Translations under genes and position numbers: made by a program
In this document: one piece after another, positions 1 to 11,900 of the stretch
Layout of the letters: every line of letters begins with the position of its first letter
Numbering within the stretch: the stretch's first letter is position 1
Assembly (NCBI GenBank): GCA_964019165.1
Contig: OZ025274.1
Location: forward strand, 14,956,358-15,020,357
Direction: 5' to 3'
Length of the DNA: 64,000 bases
From: Mastigias papua
Taxonomy: Eukaryota > Cnidaria > Scyphozoa > Rhizostomeae > Mastigiidae
Notes under the pieces: model-generated
The model's database searches: none
Told to the model about the DNA's origin: nothing
What the model saw: the letters and a program-made list of their open reading frames with translations, nothing else

Positions 1-509
1 ACATAAGAGCCTGCATTTATTAGGAACTGCAGCCTGAAATTGCATGAACGTTTTGATTTTAATTACTTAGAATCCTTTCTAACAAGTTCTTATAAACAGT
101 TTCATTCTTTGTCCACTAAGAAGTAGATTCAGCCTGCTTGCCAGTCAACCCCTTTCATGTATACTCCAAATGCAATGCATATGATATAGCTATCATCGGC
201 ATGGTATGCACGGATAAGACTAAGCTAAAAGCCAACGCCGCGAGTAATGGACTACCTCATGGAATAAGAACATCAACAGGCTCATTTCAAAGTCAGAGGT
301 TCATATAAGCCGGTATTTACTGTAAAAGACATCAGTGGATAGTCCATGTCTCGGAGAAATTTAAAATGACCAAGAAATCGGTTAATGTAACAGGACAGGC
401 ACCTGGGATCTCCCGCATTCCTTGTTTACTAAGAAAGGTGATTCCCTTGCAGATTGCAGACAGGTCATCAATATAAATACTTATAGGGTGTCCATATACA
501 TCTGTTTTT

Positions 510-650
510 TATTTCATTTTCATTTTTAATTCATGGAGGGTTGGCCTTCAGCCGGAGCTGATTTACAAGGGACCATCGACTTAAACAACTTTAATTACAG
601 CAAAAATGCTTTAATTACAATACAAATATTACAATAAAAAATATATTCAT
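510..650 (-). mobile_element. LINE 3' tail, copy A
   Basis: A T/C-rich stretch (TTTCATTTTCATTTTTAATT) is followed at 534-576 by a short segment that recurs at 1276-1320, 49014-49047, 53641-53686 and, inverted, at 53857-53897. Read on the minus strand it is a hairpin followed by a GAAAT-rich tail, the usual end of a CR1/L2-type non-LTR retrotransposon. No coding remnant is visible here, so this is a 5'-truncated insertion. The clade is inferred from the tail type and from the RT coding copy at 49.2-50.4 kb. Confidence 0.6.
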
Positions 651-1242
651 ATTAAGAGAACAAAGTTTTGTCTTAGGGATCGGTCACTAATTCTTCCAGG
701 GGAGGTGATGGAAGACATCTAGGAGGGGGGATCAAAATTCTGCCCACTCAGAGGGAGGGGAAGTGAACAATAAAGAGCATTGTTTCTTCTGAAGTCCTGG
801 AGTGGGGGCAAAACTTTGTACATAAATCTGAGAGGGGGGGACGAATATTCCATCAAATATCTGAGAATGTCTTCCACCCCCCACAAGTAATTAGAGACCT
901 GTCCCTTAAAACCTACAAAGAAGCAACATTATACACTTTATCAGGAAAAAATGTTATATACTAGATATAACTATATAAGATTTTAGAATACATTCTGGGA
1001 AGATGCCTGCTTAGTTTCTGTACGAAAGTCGTAGTCTCATTTATAATTCCTTATGGCCAATGGCTTCTGCTTCTAAATTCGTAACTGAAGGGATTTTTGA
1101 TTAAAACACGATGCCTGGAGCCTACTTGATCACGATACCTAGAATCGATAGAAAAATTCTTTCCATTATATTCAATGATATTCTTTACTTCACAGGGAAT
1201 ATCGTACTGTACCGCCATGGAACACTGAAACTATCCTAACAA

Positions 1243-1640
1243 CTCATTTCATTTTATTTCATTTTTACATCTTTTAGGAGGGTTACCCTTCAGCATAGCT
1301 GGTTTTCAAGGGGCCCTCCTTTAAAAAGAAAAAAATATGTATACAGCTAAAATACAATAATAAAATATGGCAAAAAATACAGAAAAAGTTTTACAAAACT
1401 TATACTTAAACTTAAAAGAAAAATAAATGGCGCTATGCAAACATGGCTGTTAGCTTCACTTTAAAAGTTGCAAAGGTATGAGCTGTTCTACAGTCATTAG
1501 GTAGTGAGTTCCAAATCGTAGCCCCCATGTATGCAAAGCTGTTTTGCCAAAATTTCGTTTTCATTCTTGGGGGCCTTAGATTTAAATTGGAATTTCGAAG
1601 CATTCTGTTCGTCACAACTCGGTCTCGAGACGACAAATTT
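1243..1640 (-). mobile_element. 5'-truncated LINE, copy B, with RT C-terminal remnant
   Basis: The 3' end (1243-1320) carries the same hairpin and (TGAAA)-like tail as the longer LINE at 49-50 kb. At 1433-1636 on the minus strand a 67-residue frame reads as the C-terminal tail of a LINE reverse-transcriptase protein. It has a TNRMLRNSNLNLRPPRMKT stretch and then the typical 'F..MGATIWNSLP' block, which matches the end of the ORF at 49221-50351. This is a dead fragment, not a host gene. Confidence 0.7.
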
Positions 1641-3680
1641 CATTGTCTCGGATCCGATCCACATCAGTTTGGTTTTTATCCGTCCGAACCACTACACTGG
1701 ACATCAACTGGAATGGATTCAAACGGGTAGGTATAACTTGGAAAGCGATTAAAAACTGGCTACGGATAGCGGATCCATATACAATACTCGCCAAAAGTCC
1801 TTAGGACACTTACAAAAAACTGATAAAAAGCCACTTTCATCTACATATTGTCATCGTTGCTACATACACGGACCCTTATTCCCCCTATAACAATGTTGGC
1901 TCGTCTGTGGGACACTTGAAGTTTTCCCATTATCGAATGTACTTCTCCATAAAACCAACAATATTTCAGGGGGAAAGGGGGATGAAATTTCATTGCAGAA
2001 TATATAGAGTGTAAATTGTCCCAGGGCTTCTGTCGACTATTTTAGCTATCGATCATGCAGTTCTAATGCAGCGTATCCTTGGTAGTGTAAATGGAGTCTA
2101 AGAACATTCGTGTGGGAATTTAAAAAATACACTATCTGTGTTGTTCAGGGCACCTGAACTATGGCGCGTAGTGGACGCATGGCACTGATGAAGTTATCAA
2201 TGCTTTGCTAGCATAAAGATTTGGGAATCGTCCTGTATTTGCAATAAATAGTGCCACTTTTCTTCATTTCTTTGTGCTCCGTGTTGGGGATTTCACAGAA
2301 CCCTCCGCGCTAGAATGTTCTTATCCGTTTTTATCATCGTTGAAATGACAAGTACATTGAGGTCTCTGTACTGTCGTTTGAAATATTGAGTGAATATGGC
2401 AAGAAAACATTGTAATGAATCAAATAAACATAGTGCGACTATATATCGTTGCAAGCGACTACTCAAAGCATAGAAGATTCTGCAAAATTTTCTATAATGA
2501 ATATGCATCTTCAATTGTCCGTGTCATAAGCGAAGTTCCGACATAGTGAATTACCGACCGAAGGCAAAACACTGAGGGGTGTTGCACCCCCAAATTCCGC
2601 CCGTAAACACATCCCTGGTGCCAACTCTGACATAGTTCCGATGTCACTGCTCTCTTCCACATATGAACTATGCCTCCCCCCCATGTGAAACTGTCGTGGT
2701 GCGAACCACAATGATTACACCCCCAAATAAGGACAGCAATTCATGGGAACAAACAAGATAGCGGACAAGGACTCTCTGATAGTAAATTGTTTTGTTGAAC
2801 CATTTGAAGTAATTAACAGAGACATAGAATTCCATTTCCTCCATAGACAAACAGCTTGGGAAAATGTGACATCAGATAAGGAGGACAGCAGAGGTGGGAT
2901 GCTGAGTCATGCAGAAGACAACAAATAGTCAGTTGCCTCAGACTTGAAAGGACTAATTACTAGAGAGAACATTGGAAAAGAGGTGTGACGAGGAAATAAA
3001 GGCACAAACGGAAGAGCAGAACAAAGATTGGTAGGCAATTGATATCTATAAAGAATATGTGGAATTATGGATAGATAAAAGTAGAATAGATGCTATTTAA
3101 TGATGAATCTGCTTTTATATTACCGTCCACATCTTTCACACAGACTGATTCTTTGTACTTCTGCCCTCGATGACTACAAATTTTTATTTTATTAGAAAAA
3201 GGTTTATAAGACACTAGTACAAGCTTGCCAAAAGTTTAAAAACTCTTGTGCAATGCTTACGAAAAATTCAGAAGCTAAACTATAAACTATAGATGGTAAA
3301 GTCCTTTTTCAACAGTTTTTGCCAGTTTGAATTTGTCTAACTTTCGTATGGAAATGATTGTAGCTTTTGAATTTGATCTACTCGGGCTTTTTTCATGACG
3401 ATCAGCGTTTATATCCAACTAGGATACTCGAAAATCTAAGCTACTCCTCTCAAATGAGAGGCCAATAGGAGTCTGGCATAGTCCTTGGCACCAGCATTGT
3501 TTTCTGTTAAAGGGCCATTTGGGCAATCTCTCCCAATGGTATCGTTCTTTATAAATTGTGTCGTGGTACTGGTTAAAAGGTGTAAAGAAAAGAAATACTC
3601 AACTTCCAAACGTACTTAAGTCCCCGAAAATAAGACACTAGGTAACACACTTTAAGCGCCAAAAGGCCAAACATTTCCAG
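1641..3680. other. Gene-poor interval
   Basis: Only short open frames in unrelated directions are present. There is no splice-consistent exon chain, no recognisable domain and no clear element ends. I see nothing I can name. Confidence 0.5.
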
Positions 3681-3735
3681 CAGGCCCGTAGCCAGCTTGA
3701 ATTCACAAGGGGGGCACAGCCAATATACATATATA

Positions 3736-3742
<7 letters not shown>

Positions 3743-3810
<68 letters not shown>
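3743..3810. repeat. (TA)n microsatellite
   Basis: Pure TA dinucleotide array inside the hAT MITE. A second array lies at 3871-3960. Poly-Tyr/Ile frames across these arrays are artefacts. Confidence 0.95.
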
Positions 3811-3814
<4 letters not shown>

Positions 3815-3867
3815 CAGTAGCTAGCGAGTAACCAGGATTTCTCCTTTTTCGGTGCAAACAGAAAGGT

Positions 3868-3972
<105 letters not shown>

Positions 3973-4456
3973 TATATACATATGTATATGTATATATAAA
4001 ATTCATTTCTGTAGGGGAGCACAGAGGTAAATTTCTCAAGTTCAGGGGGGCCTTGCCCCCCAGGCCCCCCCTTGGCTACGGGCCTGATTTCCAGGCATGA
4101 TAAGAAACTTTTGGCATTAGGTTCCAGTCCAAATTTCTTATAAAAAACGTGTACAAATTGCTAAAAATTCCTGAAAATTCTTTTGAATACTTTTTAAATA
4201 TGCTAATGTCTACATTTGATAAGAAATCATTGCCATGTTAATGCTATTAACCATAGAATCTAAAACATGCCTAACCTGACATCTAATCGTTTACGGATTC
4301 CTGTTAAATGTTTGTCAATTTTATCGTGCAGCTTTGTGTAAAGAGCGAATGTAATTTTAGTTTTTCTTTCTCATTATGTAAGGTCATGGGGGTAGTCACG
4401 GCCCTTTGCTCCTATCGTTTTATACTAGTATTTTATAGCATAGCCACCAAATTTTT

Positions 4457-4616
4457 AAGACCTCTGATCAGGTGTATTTTCTCCCAACCTAACTGACCAA
4501 TCAGCATGCAAAATAGGCCTAAATGTAGCTGTGAAACGCATGTGTGGTCAGAATCCTGTATGATGATTGATCACTTACGTTGGGTTGGAAGAAAATAAAT
4601 CTGATTGACTCTTAAA
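4457..4616. repeat. Imperfect inverted repeat, possible short MITE
   Basis: The left arm (AAGACCTCTGATCAGG, then TTTTCTCCCAACCTAAC) resembles the reverse complement of the right arm (TTTTCTTCCAACCCAACG, then AGTCAATCAGA). The arms are about 40 bp with several mismatches. No target duplication is evident. Confidence 0.45.
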
Positions 4617-5296
4617 CTTTTTGCGGCTATGTTGTATTATAAAGTAGTTGCATCTGATGAAATACGTAATTTGTATAGTTAATTTTTTACGGTATAAAAA
4701 TGCAGGTTTATGAGAGAGCACTGGACACATAAGAGTAGAGACAGTAGATGTTAAGGATGCCCGGGCAGATCAGCCAAATGATTTATCTGTTTAATGATGA
4801 AGATTTCAATAAGTAGATATTTATACCCTATTTTTGAAACCCACACTTTGCCAATTGCACATCCGTAGTTTCGACTTACAATACCACAAAGTGACTCAGG
4901 CCATGTTTATTTAAGGCACCGTGTTACGTTGCTCATCGGTCGTTATGTCTTATGTTCTTTATGCATAAAACCACGTGTAACAAAATTGAGGATCTCGCCT
5001 ACGCTGCCCAAAGCATGAAAAATTTTTATTTTGAGACAATTCTCCTATAAAAATCGTTATCACTTTGAAGGAATGCGACATTTTATGGTCTTTAACTACG
5101 GCAGGCAATTTCACTCGCCACAAAGATGCCACCCTCAGTTTCGATTGCCATCACACGAGAAAGACATAACAAGAAATTCAGGCTTGAAATGATCATTTTT
5201 AGTATTGCGTAATTACAGTAAGAACTTGGCGAACGATTGGTTCCTTCAATGTAGCCTCTTGTCCAATTTTGCGAAAAGGTACTTCTTGTTTACAAA

Positions 5297-5986
5297 ATGG
5301 CGGACAGGAAAAAAAGGCGTGCTGCGGCCGCCGTAGATTTTAAGTCTATGGAATTGGCAAATATATTGCAGTTTGAAAGTAAAGTAAAGGAGAAAGAAAA
5401 ATTAGATCGGGGTGTAAAGTTTTATGATGTAGAAGCCGTTTCTGATCCTGTGGTCGTTGATGGGGTTTTGAAAAGAAAAGTAAAGTATGTCGGATATGGT
5501 AGAGAACATGACGAATGGCTACCAGTATCAGACATTAGGTCCAAGACGGAAGGAGATATAGCAAGCTTTTCTCCTCTTGTTTTAGCAGATCTGGGTAGGC
5601 TAAAATTGAGGATCAAAGAGACTTTGAGCCTCAGAAGAAGGACATCTACCAAGGTAGACATAGATGAGTCAATCTCCCATGAAACATGGTGTGTAGTATC
5701 TGCTTGCTTGACTCCACTTCGACTATTTAAGAAACGCCCAACAGTTTACAGTTGCAGTCATGAAAAGCTCTCTAATCTATTCAAAGATCCTAGATGGTCG
5801 CGTAGAGTCATAAATGAAGCCGGGGATGTAGCACGTGTCAATATGAGCACCCTACAAATTGTTGGCTATGTCAAAAAGCCTATTACAGATTTTGTAGAAG
5901 AGGGTGGCATGCTTGCTTTATCTCCGATTTCAAGAGGGCTTTCTCTCAAAATTTCCTTCGCCATAGATCATACCAAATACTTTTAA
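5297..5986 (+). CDS. Chromo-barrel/Tudor-knot protein, probably decayed at its 3' end
   Basis: An intronless frame of 229 codons starting at an ATG in good context (AAAATGG). After a basic N-terminus, residues about 37-82 form a chromo-barrel/Tudor-knot-like domain, with FYDVEAV, then KRKVKYVGYGREHDEWLP. This is the signature of MOF/MSL3-type chromo barrels, which bind methylated histone tails or nucleic acid. The remaining residues resemble no family I can name. The same reading frame continues with protein-like sequence to 6253 after four stop codons, so this is probably the 5' two-thirds of a longer protein. It is convergent with the transposase-like gene on the other strand 600 bp away. 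The pair may be the cargo of one old mobile element, but I found no convincing shared terminal repeats. Confidence 0.7.
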   Translation: MADRKKRRAAAAVDFKSMELANILQFESKVKEKEKLDRGVKFYDVEAVSDPVVVDGVLKRKVKYVGYGREHDEWLPVSDIRSKTEGDIASFSPLVLADLGRLKLRIKETLSLRRRTSTKVDIDESISHETWCVVSACLTPLRLFKKRPTVYSCSHEKLSNLFKDPRWSRRVINEAGDVARVNMSTLQIVGYVKKPITDFVEEGGMLALSPISRGLSLKISFAIDHTKYF

Positions 5987-6253
5987 TAGATGTTTAGATT
6001 CCATAGCCAATTTTTTATAGAATACTGGACAGAATAGGACTCATAACATGATGCCCCTCTTTCATGGCAAAATGTCTATACGTCACTTGAAACTATATTA
6101 CTCAATGCTAGTAAATCTATTAAATTCATAAATCTGGAAGAAGTTGCAACTAAAGAATGTGTTCTTTACATTACAGCTATTAATTTTGATCATTTGGAAA
6201 ATTCAAAGAAAAGTTGCATTCACCAATGCAGTATTATTGACCTAAATAGATAG
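5987..6253 (+). pseudogene. In-frame continuation of the chromo-barrel ORF after four stops
   Basis: Directly downstream of the TAA at 5984 and in the same frame there is a second stop (5987), then stops at 6035 and 6044. An open run follows from 6047 to a TAG at 6251-6253. The last 68 codons are not low complexity (for example NLEEVATKECVLYITAINFD) and have a globular-protein composition. Because frame and strand match the upstream ORF exactly, I read this as the decayed C-terminus. It would make an ancestral product of about 318 codons. No GT-AG pair neatly removes the stops. Confidence 0.5.
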
Positions 6254-6591
6254 CTAGGGTAGCTCAACTAGAGATGGGCAGCTAATGTTATTATTTCTAT
6301 TTTTGATGCAAATTGCATATGTACAAACAGAAGTGAAATGGTAGCCTGTGCTTTGAATAGACAACAATTATCTTGTCTGTGGAAGCCTATTTTATCACCC
6401 TGCCCTGTCATTTTGTCTATGCACTTTATAATTATTTGGGGGCATAAGCCTTCAATAAGTACTGAAAACAGCTAGGCACTGAGCCCCCCAGTTCTACATA
6501 CCTGTTTTTGTTCATTCATTAGTACATAATTTCATATTTTTTACTAAAGTTTGAGTATAGATAAAGCAACTATATTAGCTTTAGAATTCTG
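6254..6591. other. Intervening sequence between convergent ORFs
   Basis: AT-rich sequence between the two converging genes. I see no further coding sequence or repeat. Confidence 0.5.
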
Positions 6592-8751
6592 TTAAACAGC
6601 CACACATGTCTTACTTGAATGCCCTTTCTTATCACATTTCTTACATGTCCATTGAAACTTTGGACATCTACTTGCACCACTAAAGTGCAACTGCCGTAAT
6701 CTGCTTTGCTTCTCTATGATCTGTTTCATTGCAGCATCATGACTCAGGCTAGTGGACCTGTAGTACCATTTTGTGACATGGTCATTCAATTTTTCCAAGC
6801 CTTGTTGTGTAAATTGAGACAGTTTTCCATTTATTTCTATAGCTTCAGGAGCATGGTTTGCCAGAATGTGCATGTAAGGTGTTGCATCTTTGGTGGGATA
6901 TACACTAACATAATTTTTTAGCCATGTTTTTGCTGATGAAGAGAAATCTAAGAGTTTCTGATTATCATCTCCTTGTAAATTGTCTAATTTACAAATCAGT
7001 TGCCTAAATCCATCCCATATGACCTCCATTTTATCTAGCTTTGTTTTAGAATAATTAGGGAGCAATGTACTGAGGTTGATTGTTGATAAAATCTTGTACT
7101 TTTCAGGGCCAGTAAAGTCTCTGTGTTTTATGAGCTTTGTATTTTTATCCACATAAAAGCTCCAACTTATTCCTTTTTCCTTAATAAACTGCTCAAATCC
7201 TGCAATGTGTTTATGCTTGATGTTGTCAGTTGTTGTATACCTAGTCATGTTTGTAACATTGTCCTCATGCATGAGGTCTTTAATGAGTTGGTTAATCAAC
7301 TGATCGCAAATACGGAGGAACAGATGTAGTGTATCTGGGACAACTCTGGTTAGAGGAATTGACGGAAAAAGTGGAGGATTAGAGCAATTGTATTTTTCGC
7401 TCTTTGACCTTTTTTTGCTGCATTCTTCAATTTCCTTTACTGTTCTTGCCCCTCCCTTCTTAATGTCAACCATAGACCAAGTTTTTGTTGTGTCATACCT
7501 CTGATCTGCTGGACATTTACACCATATGCAGGAGTATTTAGATGCACAAGAGTCAATGCCACAAACAACATTTAGAAATTTTAAATCTCCACCTATGTAA
7601 TAGTCTATTTGGTATATCTTTCCTTGCAATGAAACTGAAGTAAATTCTATTGTTTCATTTATAATGTCTTTCAGTGCATTCTGTAGATATATATAATTTT
7701 CAGACCCTTTGAAAATTGCTAGGAGTACATTTCCATCTGCAGATTTTGCACATGGAAAATCAGGTAGAGTGAAAGTAAAGTTTATTACATGTAATTTGCT
7801 TCCAATCCATGTTCCATCACCAGAAAGCTTCACTCTGATGGTAGTTGGGAATGACTCATTTGTCATAAGTTTAAGATAGTGTTCAAGAATTAATGTTAAT
7901 ACCCCTCTAATAGATTGTTGGTATCCTTCAACTCCCCTCTCTATTGCCTTTATATCAAACAAACTGTTCAACTCTTTTGCCTTTGACTTTATGACATGAG
8001 AGCGGGGCAAATCTTGATTTAGCATGGCAATCTCATGGTAAGCTTCATTACTTACATTAAATTTGTCTTTGGCATAAAGGTACTTGTTAATTATAGCTTC
8101 ATTTATTGTCTTCTTTCTAGATATAGACTTTGATTCAGCTTCAGGTTCAATTAAACTTATATCTTCAAACTCTCCATTTTTGTTCTTAACTATTAATTTG
8201 ATTGGGGTGTATTCCTGTGTTTTCAAGAAAGCCACAGCATCTTTACAGTTGTCTTCTCTCTGTTTTTTAAGACGTCGAATGTGAGATTTTGAGTAATTTT
8301 TTGTGCTTTTGGATCCTGGTATAGAAGTGCGACTCCTAGTTATTAGTTTTCTTGACATTATTTGCATTCGTTTGTCCATTGTCGCTATCTTGTTGTTTGC
8401 TTCATTCTTTACCTTTTCAAGCTCATTCTCTGTCTTTATCTGCTTTGCTTTTGCCAACTCAAGCTCTTCTTCAATTTTTCTCTTTCTAGATGTATATTTT
8501 AGCTCAAGGTTGTAGTCATCCTTTGTGAATTTTTCAATTTGCTTTTTGATAGCCCTAGATCCTGAACATTTGCGGATAGACTGTATCAACCTATACAGCT
8601 TAAGCTGCAGCCGAGTAACAGTAGTATCTGTCAGATCACTAAAATTAGCCCTTAGCTCAAATTTTCCTTTGATTAACTCAAAAATACTTTCAAGATGACT
8701 CTTGTTGTAAGGATCCAAATACCCTTTTCCACTTGGGCTTTTCAACAGCAA
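6592..8751 (-). CDS. Transposase-like RNase-H-fold protein with C-terminal CCHC zinc knuckle
   Basis: A 719-codon uninterrupted frame. The order of features is: an N-terminal helical part; a Lys/Glu coiled coil at about residues 85-135; a basic stretch at about 130-165; a conserved core; and a CCHC knuckle at 696-716 (CxxC then GHxxxxC). Core motifs are SGDGTWIG (310-317, candidate first catalytic Asp 312), YYIGGDLKFL (384-393, Asp 389), CIWCKCP (408-414, zinc-binding type), PLTRVVPDTLHLFLR (466-480) and QQGLEKLNDH (649-658). I recognise this as a recurrent, unnamed multicopy family of sponges and cnidarians. The layout suggests a DDE/RNase-H transposase or a domesticated derivative. The codon at 8749-8751 is TTG, not ATG. 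The frame stays open to 8823 and the first Met is residue 125, so at least one 5' exon must exist upstream or the start is lost. Confidence 0.75.
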   Translation of the reverse strand: MLLKSPSGKGYLDPYNKSHLESIFELIKGKFELRANFSDLTDTTVTRLQLKLYRLIQSIRKCSGSRAIKKQIEKFTKDDYNLELKYTSRKRKIEEELELAKAKQIKTENELEKVKNEANNKIATMDKRMQIMSRKLITRSRTSIPGSKSTKNYSKSHIRRLKKQREDNCKDAVAFLKTQEYTPIKLIVKNKNGEFEDISLIEPEAESKSISRKKTINEAIINKYLYAKDKFNVSNEAYHEIAMLNQDLPRSHVIKSKAKELNSLFDIKAIERGVEGYQQSIRGVLTLILEHYLKLMTNESFPTTIRVKLSGDGTWIGSKLHVINFTFTLPDFPCAKSADGNVLLAIFKGSENYIYLQNALKDIINETIEFTSVSLQGKIYQIDYYIGGDLKFLNVVCGIDSCASKYSCIWCKCPADQRYDTTKTWSMVDIKKGGARTVKEIEECSKKRSKSEKYNCSNPPLFPSIPLTRVVPDTLHLFLRICDQLINQLIKDLMHEDNVTNMTRYTTTDNIKHKHIAGFEQFIKEKGISWSFYVDKNTKLIKHRDFTGPEKYKILSTINLSTLLPNYSKTKLDKMEVIWDGFRQLICKLDNLQGDDNQKLLDFSSSAKTWLKNYVSVYPTKDATPYMHILANHAPEAIEINGKLSQFTQQGLEKLNDHVTKWYYRSTSLSHDAAMKQIIEKQSRLRQLHFSGASRCPKFQWTCKKCDKKGHSSKTCVAV

Positions 8752-8804
8752 ATACAGTAGAAAGCTTGATAGAAATATACAAAATTTAGTATATAGTAAT
8801 GGCT

Positions 8805-8977
8805 TTAGACAAAAACAAAATCTTTATATAATTCAGTTGTATAATTTGATGTATTTTTAGGTGTTGGAATAATTAATGCTGTCCCAGAGGTGTCATGGAG
8901 GGGGATCAGCTTCTTTGTAAACATTTTTAGAGTTTTTGGTGGCTGAGCCCCTTTTATTGAGCTGGTTAAGTTCTTAA
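8805..8977 (-). other. Possible upstream exon of the transposase-like gene
   Basis: On the minus strand a pyrimidine-rich tract (CTCCTCTCC) ends in TGCATAG at 8978, a good acceptor. It is followed by about 50 codons of protein-like sequence (SSIKGAQPPKTLKMFTKKLI and on) to a TAA at 8805. I could not pair a donor and acceptor of matching phase with the main ORF, so membership is only suggested by position and strand. Confidence 0.25.
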
Positions 8978-11900
8978 CTATGCATTTGCCAAAGGAGAGG
9001 AGAAACAAGGTACACTCCTATCAATAAAGAAGAATGCTAGAAACCTATGCTGGCTTTCTCCTTCTTTTAGTGCTTTCACACATGCACACATAAAAATGGG
9101 CGTGGTCCATATATTTCTTACAACACAGATTCGCTTGTTAGTTTTAGGACGGTACCACTATTTTTTTCTTGTGTAAAATGGGTATAATGCAAAACCAGTT
9201 TTATATTTTATTGATGAAATTCAAAGTTGAGATGAAGCCTTACTTTTTCACAGTTGCTTGTTCACTGTAAATATTTCCTTCTGGATTCATGACTCCATTC
9301 TCCTTGCAATCCTGATATTCAAATTAAATAAGCACCTATCCTAGAAATTATACCAAATACTATTTACATAAGATGCTACGAAAATAAATGAGATGACTGA
9401 AACAGATCGTTTGAAACTAGCGATTAAATTTGCGAGTAGATCGTCAGGAAGAAAATGTTCCAACGCAAAAGGCGGAAAGTTCTGTTAGCGCAAAAATCTC
9501 AATTTTCCCGCCAAAGTGTCCACAAAAGACTGAAGAAGAGGCTACAAAGTGAAGTGGTGAGGTAATTTAGTGATGGTAGCCAAAATATGCAAAATATTCA
9601 CTGCGAGTAGACCGTACCTGCTAAGTTATACCGAGGAGCGCTATCTGCGGGATATTTTCAACTTCAAAAGGCGTAAACATTCCGAGGTATTTCTAACATG
9701 GCTACCTGATATTTGGAAAGTATATATTCTGAGGGTTTCTCTCATATTTGAAGTGTGCAGATTCAACGAATAGTTAAAGAGAACAACAAGTTTTACTTTC
9801 AAAACAGAGCAACTTTGTGACATTTTCTGCATTGTTTATTTTGAATATCTAATTTGCATAATACAATGAGCATGGATTTCCTGTGATGGGACATGCGAAT
9901 AACGAGGCAAATGTGAAAAATGACACGTGGAAAATGAAACCAGGACTAATCGCACACGCTCGGATTCCTGCATTTTCGTGTACTGATCATCGAATTTTTC
10001 ATGTTACTCGCATCGCCTTGTCTGAATCACGCATCATGAATATGGAATGAAATCATAGCATTTTATTGGTTCATCTCTGCGTATACCATACTAACCTTAT
10101 ATTTATTTTCCCTGACTAATTCAGTCAAAGAACCAGCTCATATTGCCATATCAAAGAATAGTAGCTGCTACATTGTGGTATAGCGGTCAATCTATTGAGA
10201 TAGATATTATACAATGGGGTCCATCCTAGTTCGAAAGGCGTGGTGAAAATAAACTGTAATAAGGTCATACCTTCCATTGCTTTCAAGAAATTTCGAAAGC
10301 ACCTATTTTTCATTGGATACTAGTGGATCTATGAAAGTACAGATAAAAATAAATTTTATAATTTGGCTCTAGAAGGATCCAGTTCTATAAGCTTGCCGAT
10401 TCATATATATTTAACGTAATCCAGAAAAACAGATGGGATCAGCCCTATTCTAAAAGTACAAGGGGGTCTCAGCTCCCACGTCCCAACTTCTCTATGGCCC
10501 TGTATTCCAGATCTCATAAAATAATCGACCAGCTATACTTACAGCTATATATATATATATATATACCTTTTTTGCTAAAAATCAGGCTTGCATTCCCATG
10601 CTCCATTTCATATTTTTCAGTCCTTCTTTCACTTTTCCCCCTTTTCTTGCAAATCTCAGGCATATATTTATCAGGGGTGACGCCAGGGAAAAACGTGGGG
10701 GTGGGCAAATGTTGTCAAAGAGCCAACGGCGAGTGAAGGGAGCAAATTTTGAAGGACCATGCCTTTCAGATTCGCTTAACATGCGATGCTTCAAAAAGAA
10801 ACATGGAAGTGCAAATAATGATAATGCATAGAAACCTTCAAAAATCTAAGTGCCGACTGAGTCTCAATGAATGTGCGGGGGAGCTATAGCCCCCCAAGCA
10901 CCCAAGTGGCCCCATCTAATAGCCTAATAGCATAGTGGATAATATATATTTCGCTCTTCACAATACGAATTAAAAAATCATTTAGTCAGGAACTTATTGG
11001 GAATGTTAGGAATAAAATTCTCATAAAGTTTGTAGTATTCTAGGTCTAGAAGTGTCTTTTCATTTACTTTAGCATTTAAAATGATGGCGAATATTAGCTT
11101 AATGATGGTCCACACGCACGAACGTCTACAAACAAGCAGAGGCATACTGTGCTCAACAGTTCTGAAGTTAACAAATAGCAATTCAAACTTAATTGTTTAT
11201 GGCAGTTTGGTTACGGTAGATCTTCTGCATGTGTTCTTTAGAGGGAACCGCGTTGTAAAGAACTTACATGTAGAAGGCCAAGAATCTACGGAACTTGTAC
11301 TTCTAAAGAATGACTAAGGAACTTTCAATTTCGAGCATATTTATCATAGCAAACATTTTTAAGACATTAGGCAGGGCTACTCTTACAATCAACCAGCAAA
11401 TCCTAATGTTTATTAACAACTTCATGAGAACTTGCTCCTCACAAAAAGAAAGTGGGTAGTTGGCTGCTGTTAAAAATTCTCATCTAAAGCTCGGCATGTT
11501 CTATCAGCATTCTTATTTTGTTGGTAAATCGAGCCTCAGTGCTCCTTCACAGTGTGCTCTTCTAAAAAAGAGTGCATTGCGCGAACAGTGGCAGCATTCT
11601 TTTGCAGACTGAAAGCACTTTTTCCTCCGACACTCATCAGAGTATGGAGGGTGCCTGCGCTCTTTCGTTCAAACTGAACTGCTATAGCACCAACAGACTG
11701 TTCACCTACTCTCATTGGGCCTCTTGAAGTTCAGGTTACCTCAGCCTCGCCATACTTATTAAAGAAGATTCGTACAAAATGCATGGTTAGTACAACTTCT
11801 TCCACCAGCAAAAATGCTAAATATTTCAAACCATTCCATAATTGAAATATTTTCTCCATGCTAATTACATGAGTTGTCCTAAAACGCGGTAATGAGAGTT

